From Paramecium pentaurelia (taxonomy: Eukaryota; Ciliophora; Oligohymenophorea; Peniculida; Parameciidae): a stretch of 64,000 nt of DNA. Positions 25,712 through 39,852 of the stretch are shown in pieces. The position numbers and the translations under genes are program-made. Under the pieces are notes generated by a model. That model was not told the DNA's origin. It saw only the letters and a list, made by a program, of their open reading frames with translations, and did no database searches. Location: the NCBI GenBank assembly GCA_905183005.1, contig CAJJDO010000165.1:62001-126000 (forward strand), in the 5' to 3' direction. Position 1 is the stretch's first letter. Every line of letters starts with the position of its first letter.

Positions 25712-26299
25712 TATATTTATAAATTACCTTAATCAAGAATATTTGACAACTGCAACGTTTATATACTTAAATAGTTTTTTTATCTTATTAAGTTTCTTAA
25801 TTTCTATAAAAAATCTATTTCAGCATCGTATTAGCACTTAACCACTTAATAATTTATATACAAAAATAATCAGTTATTTAATTATTTAATTTAAATCATT
25901 TCTATTTCAAAGAGAATAGAATTTAAACTTTAAAAGTTAAGATATTTTGTTGAATTATACTATCAAGAAATGAGATTTAATAATTCTTAACTTATTCAAG
26001 TAAATATACAAATTTATAAAAAAGGTTTTTTCATTTACAAAAAGTCAGTCATGTCTTTCTATTATTATTTAATTGTGTCTCAATAATTTATTTAATGCAT
26101 CATTCTTTTAGCAATTAAATTAAACAATCTAATATAATCATAATCAATATTATTGTAGCCTGTTAAACTTAAAAGCTAATTAAATAGAAGTTAAATTCAA
26201 TTGATTTTGATGATCATTATTAGAATAGAGAATGGAACCATTAATAAACATCAAAAGAAGGATATTATTCAATCAAATAGTTATCAAATTAAATAAAAT
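25712..26299. other. A+T-rich intergenic stretch
   Basis: Between two minus-strand genes. No coding frame or RNA gene seen. Confidence 0.5.
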
Positions 26300-26773
26300 T
26301 CAACAACTTTGTTTCAGCTTTGGTTATGATAATCGACTAATGAGACTCCTTTGAGATTATTAAGTTCTCTTAAACTTTTCTCTAGCAAGTGGTGGTAATT
26401 CATATCTGTATTTTGGACTGGAGAAGAATTGATCAGAACTTCGAAGCATTCTCTTATAATTTTGCATAGGAGAGTACTTCTCTTACACATTTAATCTATA
26501 TACAAGAAATCATTCATACAACACATATGTATCTCTTCCAGTTCCATCACATTAATAGAATAATCGTTAAGGTACTTCATAAGCTCTAGAAGCAGGACTT
26601 GGCATCATATTCATTCCGGTTCTGTTTTAATGGACAGTTAGAAATCTGAATTCAGTTCCAAAGTTGCCACCATTATTGTAAGAGATATATGTATCCCTTC
26701 CAAATCCATCATTATTATAAGAAGTTGGATTTTTTTCAGGTTTTGATCCTTTATTTAAGATGGGTTATTTCAT
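26300..26773 (-). CDS. Small GRDTY-repeat protein (149 aa)
   Basis: ATG 26773, a 24-nt intron at 26496-26519 (a 27-nt alternative donor exists) and TGA 26302-26300. Two repeats of the form Asp-Gly-x-Gly-Arg-Asp-Thr-Tyr are visible: DGFGRDTYISYNNGG near residue 23 and DGTGRDTYV near 85. A basic, Tyr- and Pro-containing tail follows (FFSSPKYRYELPPLAREKF). Such short, Tyr/Pro-rich, structureless proteins with spaced repeats are common among ciliary microtubule-associated proteins, but the family is not recognised and that suggestion is inference. It starts 39 bp downstream of the stop of the RING gene. Confidence 0.7.
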
Positions 26774-26812
26774 AAAATTTAATTAATAAGTAACAAATAA
26801 GTTTATAATATT

Positions 26813-28310
26813 TCAGTTTTAAGCAATTATTCCCACTACTTTAACAGTCTGTTCATCAATCTACACTATCTGAAGTATAGCCTTGATTAACTAATTCATA
26901 ATAATAATAATAATAATTACACTCCTGCAAATGGGACACTCTTTGTTTTATTCAAACCATAAAATAGCACATTCTGTACACATTCCCCCATGACCACATG
27001 GCATATAGACTACACTACCTTATCTTTGGATACAATTAAAACATTGTTTTATTGTAGGTTCTGAAACAGCTACTTCAGTGATTGTAGCTTATTTATTTGA
27101 AATAATATTGACTTCAGTTTGATGTCTTCTTATAACAAATTCATCAGGTAAATAATAAGTGCTTGAAATCTTTACCATTTAAGTTGGATATTATAAAAGA
27201 TTATTCTTTTGTGAATTTTCTTTTAATGAGTATACATATTTTTGTTAACTTCTTGAAGATGAGAAACTAAGTACATGTCTATCCTAATTAGGATCTTCAT
27301 TAAATTGAGCAAAATAATTTAGATTCAAAATGAATAATATCAATACTTCTTTGTTATATATTGTGTACACAAAATACATTACTGTATAAGACACACTTAG
27401 AATTATTGCTAGTAAATAATCTTATTGTCCTAAATCATTGTCCAAATAAATACACAAATTAACCATTGTGTAACTTGGTACTCCTGCAAAACAAAAGAAA
27501 AACATACAAATCCAAAATTGACCAATTATATTATTTCCAAATTGCATCTTTATTTCAAGATTACTACTAGTAAAGTATTTATTAGTTTAAACAGATAATC
27601 TATATAAAGATATTATTTCCAAAAATATAGTTATTAACAAAAATAACCATATTATTATAAAGGCATATAACCAATTAATAGATAACCAATCAATTCGTTT
27701 TAGATTTATTAGAGTTATCTATATTATAAAACACAACTTTACGAACACACTCACCTATATAAATTCCTGTTTCATACCAATTGATATTAGTATTTATCAG
27801 ATTTTCTTTAATGCAATTGTACTCCACTGTAAAACATCCAAATAGCATTGTAAATACATAATAACATTCCTAAATATTGTATTTAAAAGGTCTAATATTC
27901 AATAAAGTATATCAAACAACTCTACTATTATATTTATTGATTACATAATAAGATATTAGACCAATATTCCAAGTTAAATCAAAACAGCAATCAAAATCAG
28001 TTTTAGCCCTTCTTTTTTTACTCAATGTTTTACGTTTAATGATGAACTATGCATATTTTAATCAAATAAATTAAATGCACAATGCTTAAGAAGAGTAAAG
28101 GAATTCTGAAACTCAAACCAAAAGTAAATGATGCCATAAACAAAGAAAGAAATGAATTAAACAATATTACTATAAATAAAGCCTAATTATATCTTTATTT
28201 ACTGATGTTAACCAATTGTAAGCTATTTACAAATTGATCAGTGCATCTTAATTGCTCACTTGACCATCCAATTATAACTCCCAATTATTTTGTCTTGATT
28301 ATTAATTCAT
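26813..28310 (-). CDS. Multi-pass membrane RING-finger protein (about 457 aa)
   Basis: ATG 28310 to TGA 26815-26813 with five introns: 28183-28202, 28009-28033 (a 22-nt variant is also in frame), 27892-27917, 27755-27777 and 26891-26920. The N-terminal two thirds is a run of hydrophobic helices (for example ALFIVILFNSFLSLFMASF and FIIIWLFLLITIFLEII), at least six in all. After a soluble linker comes a C-terminal C3HC4 RING: CFNCIQRQGSVVYMPCGHGG, then MCTEC and CPICR. The topology (many TM helices, then RING) is that of ER or Golgi membrane-bound E3 ubiquitin ligases. Substrate unknown. Intron 5 removes an Ile-repeat caused by an ATT run. Confidence 0.85.
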
Positions 28311-28514
28311 TATATATATATATATTAATAATAGAATTGAAAAAACAAAGTATCTAGTATTACATTATACTCAATTTCATTAAAATAATTGAAACTTACC
28401 AAACTCAGAATCCTTCAAGACTTTGTTATCATATTATAAATTAATAAATTCTAAAATTCATATATATATCGTTATTAAATTTTGAATTTAAATAATAATA
28501 ATAATAAAATTTAC

Positions 28515-28818
28515 ATGAATAATTCTCCCTACATTGTGAAAAGGAAACAAAGAAGAGGTGATTGGGTTTGTGGAATTTGTAAAAATCTTAATTTTTCATT
28601 CAGAAGCACATGTAACATTCATAATTATATTTATTTTAGGTAATAGATGTAATAAACTTCCCAATAAAATATCACTAAAACACTAATATAAAGGGTTTTA
28701 AACATTGGTTCTTATCCAATATGAAGAACCAATAGAAAGTATAGAAGAACTTCTTGAAAATCAAATTGATCCAAATGTCACATCAAGCCTTTTGGTATTG
28801 GGCTTAGACCAATTTTGA
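28515..28818 (+). CDS. Small RanBP2-type zinc finger protein (91 aa)
   Basis: ATG 28515, a 28-nt intron at 28612-28639 placed inside the fourth-last finger codon, TGA 28816-28818. The finger GDWVCGICKNLNFSFRSTCN continues RCNKLP and matches the RanBP2 pattern W-x-C-x2-C, central Asn, Arg and C-x2-C. These fingers usually bind single-stranded RNA or ubiquitin. The C-terminus has an acidic helix (PIESIEELLENQID). The gene is divergent from the RING gene, with about 200 bp between starts. Splicing is required to rebuild the second Cys pair, which supports the model. Confidence 0.8.
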
Positions 28819-29157
28819 ATTTGTAATTTTTTTTTATTTTTCTTTAATAAATTTTCCAACTTATGTAATTTCAGTATAATATTATCTTTTTGACTCAATC
28901 TATTATTAATAGAGGAAATTAAAAATTGATAACTATATTAAATTGATATAAAAAAGGAATGTTATGTAAAATTGATTTATCTAATTTTTTTAATGTTATT
29001 TATAAGAAAAAAAAGATGTTGAATCTAAATTTAATTAATTTTTGATCAATTTAAAAATAACGATAATGATTCTTTATATATTATAAGGATATTATTAAAA
29101 ATACTTAGAAATATATTTATTTAATTATTATAATCATAAATTTGATCTACAGATTAA
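28819..29157. other. Convergent 3' intergenic region
   Basis: A+T-rich gap between two convergent genes. Nothing coding seen. Confidence 0.5.
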
Positions 29158-32100
29158 TCAATTTTAGTCTAAAATCAACGGATATACTTTAGTTTCATAA
29201 TTCTCTTATCCCTTTGAACCTGGGCGATCTTCATTTAAAAGTTTTTCATCTTTTCTTTTCTATAAATTAATTAAAATTACAAATTTTATAAGGAATTTGC
29301 AGTTTTGTATTACATAAAGACATTATAGAAGTTATCTAGTTCCTTCAGGCTTACAACACCAGAGTCCTATTATTTTTTAATTGTTTCTTTAAATTGTATA
29401 ATATTTTTAACCTACTTCATTAAGTTTACTTTAATTTTCTTAAATCTTTCAATTACTTTAGTTCTCTGTTATTAACGATTTGCAAGCAATCTATTTAGAA
29501 ATTTATAATTTGTAGTCCAAGGAGCTCTTAATCTGATAAGATCTCTAGCTTTATCTAATTACAATTCCAATTCTTTTCCATAGGCTTTTAATAATTCCTT
29601 CAATAAAAGGAATAAATAATAAATATTAAATGAAGCAAGGAGTATGAAATAAGGTATTTAAATTTCTAGAGATCCAATTTACTAATCTATATAGATTCCA
29701 ATTCCTAAAGCAATTGAGATAGAGCAAACATTGGCTGAATAAGAATCTAATTTATTTAAATTAGGAGATGAATATGGTTTAAATTTGATATTTAATTCTT
29801 GATAAACATAAATAACAAATAAAACAAGTATGCCTTTCTTAACTATATATTCATCATAATATGATAAGAATATAATGAGTAATTCTTTTTCTAAGATTTT
29901 AACAATCTCCCAAAAGTATGCTTAATGAGTATATTCATTATACAAATAACCCCATTGTTGTCTTACTAATTTATCATCCAATCTCTTCCTATTGAAGTAA
30001 ATAGCAAAGTAGAAAATGGCTGGGATCATAAAAGCTATTATAAGAAAACTAGGTAAACAGAATCCCAATAGCCATTTAAAATGCATCCAAGTATCATACC
30101 TAAATGCTACATTGGCAGATATCCATTTAAAACTAGAGATTGTTCTAAAAGATATCAACTAAATAAAACCACCCACCAAGTTAGGTTATAAGAATATGTA
30201 CATGTAAATGAAAGTAGTTGTGATTACACTCAAATTATATGTCTATTTCCTGATTTTGAGTTGTATTAAATAAATTGATAGAAATAAAAAGATGTAAATT
30301 AATGGCATGATCATCTACCAAACCATTCTTGAATAATGAATGTTAAAGTCAAACATATCAATTAGGAAACAATCAAGTGAAAATGCCATAGTTTACATTG
30401 GATTACCTGATGCCTTAATTGCATCACTAACTCCACTTGACATGTTGATTTAAAATGTAGTAATTGTTGATAGAATTTAAAGATGATTTGTCAACATTTT
30501 AATTAATACACCAGATTAATCCTCTTACATATGAGAAAATGCTCTATTTTATCCAATTCTAACTTTAATTGCCACTCTTTTTAATAGTTCTACAGTACTT
30601 TTAACAGAAATCAAGATGGATATTAATGTCCTATATAATTATTATTAAATAATACCAAAGTGTAATTGCAGTAATAATAATGGAATTTTTATTCTTTTCA
30701 GTACATGATCCACATGAATATTTTGTGCTAGTTGAAAATTATCCATCACCTCTTAAATTATATAAATCACATTCTTCACACAATGCTCCAATATGACCTT
30801 CAAAACATGAGGTATCTCCTTCTTTCCATCCTCCAAGACAATTTTCAATTAAATTGATACATTCACTTATTTCATTAGTATAAAAATAAGGTCTCCAATA
30901 TCCAGCTTTTAACTTTAATTAGGCTGATTTAATGTCACTTGTAGTAGCATCATCCTTGTATAGACATGTATTTGAATTAATACCAAGAGAATATTAACCT
31001 TATTCAACATTGCAAGGGACACAAGTAGAATCTACTAAACTTTTAATTTCTCCCATTTAACAAGGTAATGTTTTAAGATTGATTCTTAAATAATAATTAT
31101 TGTGATAACTAACGATTTCTTTATTCTGATCATAAATTGGTATATAAATAGAATTACATTAAAATTACAATTATAAAGTTTTATTAAGTTGATCATCTAA
31201 ATAGATAATTAAATTATCTAAATTATAATCACTTTTATTGAATTCTATTCTTTTTATATTTGTAAAATTCTAAGTGAATTCATTCTCTCCACTTTCCATA
31301 AGTAATCTTCCACTAATATTACAGTAAGTACTCTCTAAATCTTATTAAATTGAATTTAATTTATCCAATGCAACTATTCTAAAATGTAAATTATAAGGCA
31401 CATATTCACCTTTATTCCAATCAAAGTATTAATATTAAGATATTTGTTATCCATTAGGTACATAAAATGCATCTGAATATTCATTAGTAAATACTTGATA
31501 TGGTTTTATTAAAATCTATTAAATTAATAGATTTTCTTATTCCAATACTGTAAATCTAGGTAGAATATCTATTAAATTAATAGTAATTGATAATTAAGAT
31601 GGAACTTAAGAAGAATCATTACCAAATAATTCAGCTTTATTATTTGCAACAATAGATCCAAATCTAGTCATATTTTAACTCATTTAATCTTCTATTTCTA
31701 ATCCTCCTCCATATTTTGCAGTATTGTTATAGATGAGACTTTGAACAAGATAGAATATTTCATTACCAATAACTTTAATTGATCCTCCAGAAGTATTTGC
31801 ATAATTATGTTCAAATATAGATTGTTAAATCAAAGTCTTAATATTTTTAATCTACAAGCATGTACCTTCATATGCTTAATTGTATTTACATAAATAATCA
31901 TTTATTTTAAGATCAAATTATTTTTCATTTACTTATGATACTAAATTATAAAGCAAACGTTATAAGGTAGACAATTTAATTATATTAACACAACTTGATT
32001 TACCACAACTATTTTATTTAAGTTTTAATGATTATATTAATAAAAATGAATGAGTATCAATGAAATTTACATTTATTAGACCATTCTAACATATAGTACA

Positions 32101-35100
32101 ATTGATTTCTGATAAAGTTACCTAAGAAATACTCATATTTGTATAAGAAGGATGAATGTCAATAACACTTAATAATATTTGTTATTACAATTATTTCATC
32201 TAATTAATAATGCAGTAAGCATTTGATAATGAATTACTATCATATTTTTGATTTAATTTAATAGGTGATTTTTTGATATCTGATAAACATTTATATTATG
32301 AATTAAATTTCTTTGTTATTTTTAAACAATTTTATTCTATTCCAATTTTATCTAGTATTGTTATATTTTCAATTTAAATGTTATTAATGAAAATCATAGA
32401 ATTCTCCTTCATATCATTTAAGATTATAATTCTATTAAAGAAATGTGATCTTGATATTAATACAGATTAAATCTAAACAGCTGTTGTATTTTATAAATAT
32501 AAAAATGATTCAAAATTAATATCTGAAATGATTACATTCTCCATTTAAAATGTTTTGGCATTATAAATTTAAATCTAAAATCTTTAATAATGTAAAGCTA
32601 TTATTTAAGATTCACTTGCCATATTAAACTTATTGATAAATTGTAATTAACCTTCTAAACTATTAGAAATTTTAGAAGTAGTTAATCTTAAATTCTATGA
32701 TTAAGATGTAAGAGGAGAGAATTCTGAAAATATAATGGATCCAAATAGAGCAAATACATCTTTAAATTAAGTATTAAGTAATGTAATCTAAATAGTACTT
32801 AATCCATTTAAAAGATATATAAATCCTCCTTTATTACTACAATAGATATTATTTGCTTTTATATTAGCAATTGTTATTGTAGTTGAAACTGAATTGGAAG
32901 TATCTAAATATATAGCACCTCCATTTTCAGTTTCTGATAAAAAATGAGTACTAATAAAACTGAAAACTGAATTGACAATCAGTAATTTGGCATCATTCTC
33001 CATTCTTATATATAATCCAGAACCAGATGAATTTGATATTAGAACATTTTCAATTTCTAAATCTGAACTAATCAATTTTGCATTTCCAGTTGTAACAAAA
33101 ATTGGAAAAATTTCCATTATTTATTCTAGAAATACTTCTTCACCATTATTATATCCCCATATTAAATAAGGTTATAAAATGCTATAATCAAATATACAAT
33201 TAGAAATGAAATTAGAATTCTTAATTGTAATTTTCTTTGATTTTATATAAATTATGTTATCTGTGGTATTTGTAACTAAATTTGATTCAGCTATTACATT
33301 TTTGATATTAATTGTACAATAAGGACAATCAAAATTTAATAATAATCCAGAGTTTATTAGATCATTTTATCTATATTAATGCATAATATTCTTTTTAAAT
33401 ATGGAGTCTATAATTTGAATATTAAATTCTTATTATGTTGTTAATTAAATGAGTGAAATTTATTTCATTTAATTAGTAATTAAGAGTAGATTATTCATAA
33501 GATTTAAATCAGATAATTTTATAGAATTATTATTGGTTGTTTTAGATATTGAGGTTTAAATATTAATAATGGGATAATCAATTGATTCTGCAGTAGAAAT
33601 AGTTAATGATTTAAATTCTATGTTTTTAGTATCATATATATAAACAGAAGTACCATAATGTTAAAGTTTTAAACAATCTATATATAGATGTAATCCTTAA
33701 AATAGAGATGCAGAATATTGTTTAATTGTTGTTTTATTTATTATTAATGAATTGATTCCAGTGATACTAAATTCTTTGATTCCATTTGCTCTCTCTATAT
33801 TAAGTGATATAATTTCTATTTGTTCTAATAATAGATATATTAATGTAATTTCTTATTATTCTAATTATTTAATGTTTGATAAGAATGTTAATTGATTACC
33901 TATTACTTAAATATCATTAATAATGATATGTCTATTAGGAGATAGATTTTATTAGATTTAAATAAATTTTGAATCTTCATCATAAGAATTTAATTCAAAA
34001 TTAAAATATTCAAAATTATATTATTCGACATTAACTTTTTAATTTTTTATTATTATTGAATTTTTCAATAGTTAATTTTGATTAAATCTTAAATTTGATA
34101 TATGAGAATTTTAATTTAAACTTAAGATTGTAGATGATATAATAATAGTTTAAGAGATTTGGAATTAATTAATTTGAATTTGATTTAAGGATTCTAAATT
34201 AAATAAATTAACTACTTAATTTAACTCACTATTGTATATATTAATATTATCCATAATTAATTAACCTAATTATATATTTAATAATTGAGTAGATATGAAT
34301 TTAGAATTAATTTAGATATTTTTTATTTCTACTTAAACTTAAGTATTTGTATTCAACATAAATAGAATTGTATTCTTAAATTAACATTATATTAAGTTGA
34401 TATTTGATATTTGAATATTTTGATTTAATTTAATAGATTCAATTTTGATAAAAGAATCAATGTTATTAATATTTAAATTAGATGATTCAAATTAATCAAT
34501 AATTATATTTTAAGCATTCTAAATAATAATTTAAGATCTATCTTATTAAATTAAACAATCATAAATGATATTAATTAATTAAATACTTTATAGAAAAGCA
34601 CTTTAAAATAAAAGTTATTTGATATTTCCAGTCTGAATAGGATTCAATTTGATACCATCAAATTAGACATTTTTAAAATTGATAATAGATATACTTCTCT
34701 CATATTGAAATGTTGTAAATCCATTTCCTTATATTAATAGTTCAACATTACTTAAATATTAAATAAAAATACATGGCAGAAAAGATATTCTAACTGAATT
34801 TTTATTGAATACTCTTATTACCAGTTATAATACAAATTTGACTTTCTTGACTTACAATCTTAATTGAAATATTTTAGATAACTTTTTGATTAGCCATCAA
34901 ATAAAATTATTGAGTTTCAAACTAATTTAATATTTATAAATATATATACTTCTTTAAAACTAGATGATGAAAATAAATCAGTAATTAATATATTCGATTA
35001 TTTAAACTAAATTATTTATTCCTCTTAATCTAATTCCATCAATGCTCTATTGAATTTATCATTATCACAAAATAAATTTAAATTAATTTCCATCTTCTTT

Positions 35101-38100
35101 ATACATAAATTTGATACACAATCTACATATATACCCAAAGATTAATCAAATATTCCCATATATCCCCTTAAACATTAATTTGATGAATATGAAAACTCTT
35201 GACTATCAAATAATGGATTAATTTAGGAAATTTCTTATTAATTTCTTTAACGACACAATGAACAATTAATAGGACAAATAATACATTGATTGTTATCTAT
35301 ACTTAAATTTCTTCCTTTAATTGTATTTGGACATTTAATACAAATATTAATATTATCTATTAATGCACATTCAAGACAATTCTCAGGACACTTTAGTATA
35401 CATTAATTATTTTATAGTTCATATCCTGATTAACAATTTGAACATACTATTTCATAATCTTCCTTATTTGGACTTGTTCCATGTTCACTAAATGAATGAG
35501 TTTAAAAGTTATCATCTATTTAAGTTTTATAAAATGGACGAATCTCAGTCTTCCAATCATCTTTTGAGTATTTATTTTATTAATAACACTTTTAACAAAA
35601 TAGATCTGGTGGACATGGTTCACATTATCCTGTTAGTTTATTGGCAAAATATCCATCTTCACATTTTAAACATAAATAAGAGATTTCACCATTCATCTAA
35701 CCAAACATACATAAATAGCAATTTTAATTAAATCCAGAGCATTATTAAGTAAATGATATAGGACCTTGATCAAAGGATGAACTTGTATCAATATCTAGTG
35801 TTCTAGGTCCATATAAACATGCCCATGAAATTATATCATCAGGTGTGTAAATACAATAATCACATTCAGGATACTCTGTAAATTCACAAGCATTAGTATT
35901 TACATTATAACAATATATTGAATCACATTTAGCACATTTAGTAATAACCTCTCCAACATAAGGTACAAAGTCATAATCAAATGAATTAATTATTTTATTA
36001 TCTACAGATGATTCAAATGCAATTATACAGTTTTCAATTGTATTTTCAATGCAATCAACAGCATTTAATGATAAATAATACTTATAATCATCTACACATT
36101 TTAAACATTTCAAAAAAGGTTTATTAAATAAATAGTTCATTTATTATTAACAAATAGAACAATTTAATCCACATTTTAAACATTCTGCACCTACTGGTTC
36201 ATATGTTGATGGACATGAAGTACATTAAAGATTTTCATTTTCCATTTTACAAGTTAAACATAAATTTGGACATAATTCACATTATTAATCTCTAGATAGG
36301 TAATATCCATTTTTACATTTCTCACATATAAATTATTATTATTAATTAGTTATTAAACATGCATAGTTTGAAAATGTACACTAATTATTTTAGAAGTAAT
36401 GATTTTATTTACAAATTACATATACTTAGTCAGATAAATGAGTTTAAAAAGCAATTTAAAAACAATCAGGTAATTCATCTTCATTATTACAAAAATCTTA
36501 TGCTCCTTAAATCAATTACAAATTATTATCTTAATTAATCACATATAGATCGTAATCTAAAGGTGATCTTACTGATTTCCTATATGCATCTTCATTAATT
36601 TATCTTTATTATGTAATATAATCAGTTGTACATATTGGCTTTAAATACCAACTTATAGAATTGAATAGACAATCAACACATAAGAGATCTGAAGTAGATT
36701 ATTAAGGACTATGAGATTTATATAGAAAATTACCATTTAATGCAACTTTGGATTTGAGGAAGCATAAAATATCCAAATTAACATGTTTAAACCTATGGAT
36801 CTTAAATAATATCATAATAATTTAATGTTGGATATATTGTACTGAATTATAAACATATTTTATCTTTTTCCAAATATCCATCTTTACAAATACATTCATC
36901 TTTATCTTCCATTAATATTCTATTTTAAACATCAGAACAAGTAATACAATTATTTTCTAGGGGTCCATTACAAGTGGAACATGTATAATGGCATTCTAAT
37001 AATAATAATAATATTATGTTACAATAAGTGAAATCCTTATCTGAATCATAATTATATGTAAATTTAAAGTGTGAGAGTTATCCCTTTAATTTTCTTACAT
37101 TTGTCATATCACTACCAAAAATGGCATAATATTTAGTATTAATGAATAATCCTTAATTAGGATAATTTCCAAATGAATCTTAATCCATATCAAGATTTCC
37201 TGCAAAGTATTTTATTGTTAATAAAGTCTTTGGTCCTGATTTTCTTCCATATTCAAATTATATATAATGCCATGATGTTAGAGCATCCAAATATATATAA
37301 GGAAATTCATCAATATAAAGCCATGAATAAATTCTTGTATCTGGTATGACATTTTATTATCTAACAGGAATAGCATAATGAATAGAATCAACAAAATAGG
37401 CAGAATACTTAGGGTTTATTCTATTCAATTAGGCACTTATCTTCAATATTTCATCACCCATATATAAATAATTACCATAATTTTAATTTGTTGTTAATCG
37501 AAGCAGCAAATATTAAATTGTTTATACTGCATCTATAGAGTCATACTTTACCCATCCAGATATACAAAATCTTTTACCTACCTAATCAATACTAAATATT
37601 TATTATGAATCTCCTGTGAATGTAAATAATTATGGAAATAATTCTACTGTTTATTCTCCTATTACTTCTTATGGTATTTAACAATTAGTTTCCACTTCCT
37701 CAAATTTTTATTCAGAATAATCTGTAAATTACATCAACTTTGATAATCTCCCTCTAAATATTCCAACTGTAAATACATCTATCTATAAATAATACAATTA
37801 TATTTATTTACATATCCAGTTCCTCCTATTATAAATTTTACTTTATTTAATTCTTGTAATATATCTCCAATATTATTATTTGTGACATAATTACTTGTCT
37901 AGAAAATCACTTATTTTTATTGAATTGTTATCATTGTTAATAACCAAGTACCTTCATATTCTTTTGGATCATATTCAAAGCTATAAGTACTAAACCCTGG
38001 CCAACCCCAATTATCTAAGTTTTCAACTCTTAATCTATGAATAACTGAATCCCCATCATCATCAAGTACTGCATACATGAACATCACTACTCTATCATCA

Positions 38101-38387
38101 TCAAGAGACTTCAACAAAAACATCAATTAATATCGTCTTGTATCTGAAGTCGCTTATTATTCTACTTGTGGGTAACTTTTCACTTTCCATAGAGGAATAG
38201 AGAAGCTCCAAAATGCAAATGTTTAAGAAGGGCTTACCTAATCAATTATTGTCTCTTGTATTGGATAGTGTTCACTAAGTAATGAATCTTCATAATTGTT
38301 AAATGGGCAACAAGACCCTAATCCTAGAAACAAGATAAATGAAAGAAGAATTCTGAATTTGAATCTACTGAGATTTTGTGAATTCAT
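29158..38387 (-). CDS. Giant cysteine-rich, beta-helix-like membrane protein (about 3,020 aa)
   Basis: ATG 38387 with introns at 37783-37811, 36709-36733, 34922-34949, 34794-34821, 30631-30655 and a final one starting at 29280. A 26-nt version ends at stop 29160-29158; a 21-nt version ends at 29177-29175. A signal peptide (RILLSFILFLGLGSCC) leads to an extracellular lectin-like part, then Cys-x2-Cys arrays of the furin/GCC2 type (residues about 470-1090). A long Asn/Ile/Ser-rich region of repeating short strands follows (about 1150-2350), which looks like a right-handed parallel beta-helix. A last Cys cluster (ALCEECDLYNLRGDG) precedes about eight TM helices (for example HFKWLLGFCLPSFLIIAFMI) and a basic cytosolic tail. 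Large proteins of this layout are a ciliate-expanded family of unknown function, probably surface receptors or channels. Confidence 0.8.
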
Positions 38388-39332
38388 TACAATTTCTTAA
38401 CTAATTATTTAATTAATTATTGAAGACATGATATGAGCTAAGTTAAGTAATAAAATTCTTATTAGTTAAAATTTATTTGGCTTTCAATATGATAAGGATT
38501 ACAAATATAATAAATAAATTAATTTTTAATTTTTCTTACAATTAATAGTGTTTTTTATTTCATTATTCATTGCTAAGAATTTACTATTCTGTTATTAATA
38601 AATGATTAATATCTATATTTTAATTTTTCTAGATTTTAGTTTTTTATTAGCCTCTTAATTACATACGTTAAATATTTATAAGATAATCAACAAATTCAGT
38701 TCATTTTTAACTTAAACAGTACTATTTTTAAATATAAATACTTAGATAATTTGTTATTAAGATTAAATGATATCATTATATTATAAACTAAATAAATATG
38801 AATATTATAATATTTTCAAATTATTTTCATATGCATCAAAATTGAAGAAAAAGCAATTGCTAATATTTCATATTGTAATTATAGATATTAAATATTTATA
38901 TTAATCAATAGATTAATAATATCTTTTTGTGATATCTTTATATAATCTATTATAAATATTCTCCTAAAGTAAAAAAAAGTGTAAAAACAAGATTAATTTT
39001 TATTTAATAAATATTTTCATAAAATATTGAAAAGAATATATTTTTTCATTTGTAACATATATATATTACATTAAATATTATTATAATACATAATATAAAT
39101 ACTACTATTATCCTTAAATACTATATAAGTATATAAGTGAACTAAATCATATAAAAATCAAATAAATTTAGTTCAATATTTGTATGATATTAATAATTCA
39201 ATTATTATTATATATTTGATTAGATAAATAAAATGAAATTCATCATTAATATAATAATCTAATTATTTAATGGATATATTTAGGAAAACTAAAAAAAATA
39301 AAAACTTATTTATAAAACACTGTTAAATTCTT
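38388..39332. other. A+T-rich intergenic stretch upstream of the giant gene
   Basis: About 0.95 kb of very A+T-rich DNA with no coding frame. It should hold the promoter of the giant gene. No motif can be assigned with confidence. Confidence 0.5.
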
Positions 39333-39803
39333 TCATTATTTTTTTTGTAAATTTTTTTTCTTTGTCTTATTCTTTTCTTCTTTAATTAATTAATCTATTT
39401 TATTCAAATGACTATTTTTATCTGGAATCTTTTCTTCTATCCTTACACCTACTTTATATGAATAAGGGTCAATATTGATTAAATGTCTTTTTCTATCATT
39501 CAATAATTGAGTTTTATCTTTTTTTAACACTAATTAGGTGCCAATGATAGACTCATCAATAACCTCAATCTTATTATTTTAATCATCAATTAGGATGCCA
39601 TCACATGAGGTATTAAGATTGAAAAAATCAAAATTGCTATTGATATAAAAAAAGCCTTGTTAAATGGAAGATTTGAATTTTTCTAAAGCTTTTTCATAAT
39701 TCTTGAGCTTTTTATTGTTGTTGCTAAAAGTAAAGGCCATATATTCTTTATCACATTCAATCTCATTGAAATCTTAAAAGTTAATTATTTATCCATTATC
39801 CAT
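39333..39803 (-). CDS. 156-aa ORF, possibly the surviving tail of the adjacent kinase
   Basis: ATG 39803 to TGA 39335-39333, uninterrupted. It looks coding: YEKALEKFKSSIQQGFFYIN, then a stretch around DGILIDDQNNKIEVIDESI and a Lys-rich end. It directly follows the broken kinase sequence, in the same direction and with only 49 bp between. It could be a separate small gene, or the C-terminal domain of the former kinase that has not yet accumulated stops. No family recognised. Confidence 0.4.
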
Positions 39804-39852
39804 CCCTGAAGCTGCTAATTTTTTTTATTTGTAATTCAATATATAAATAAAA

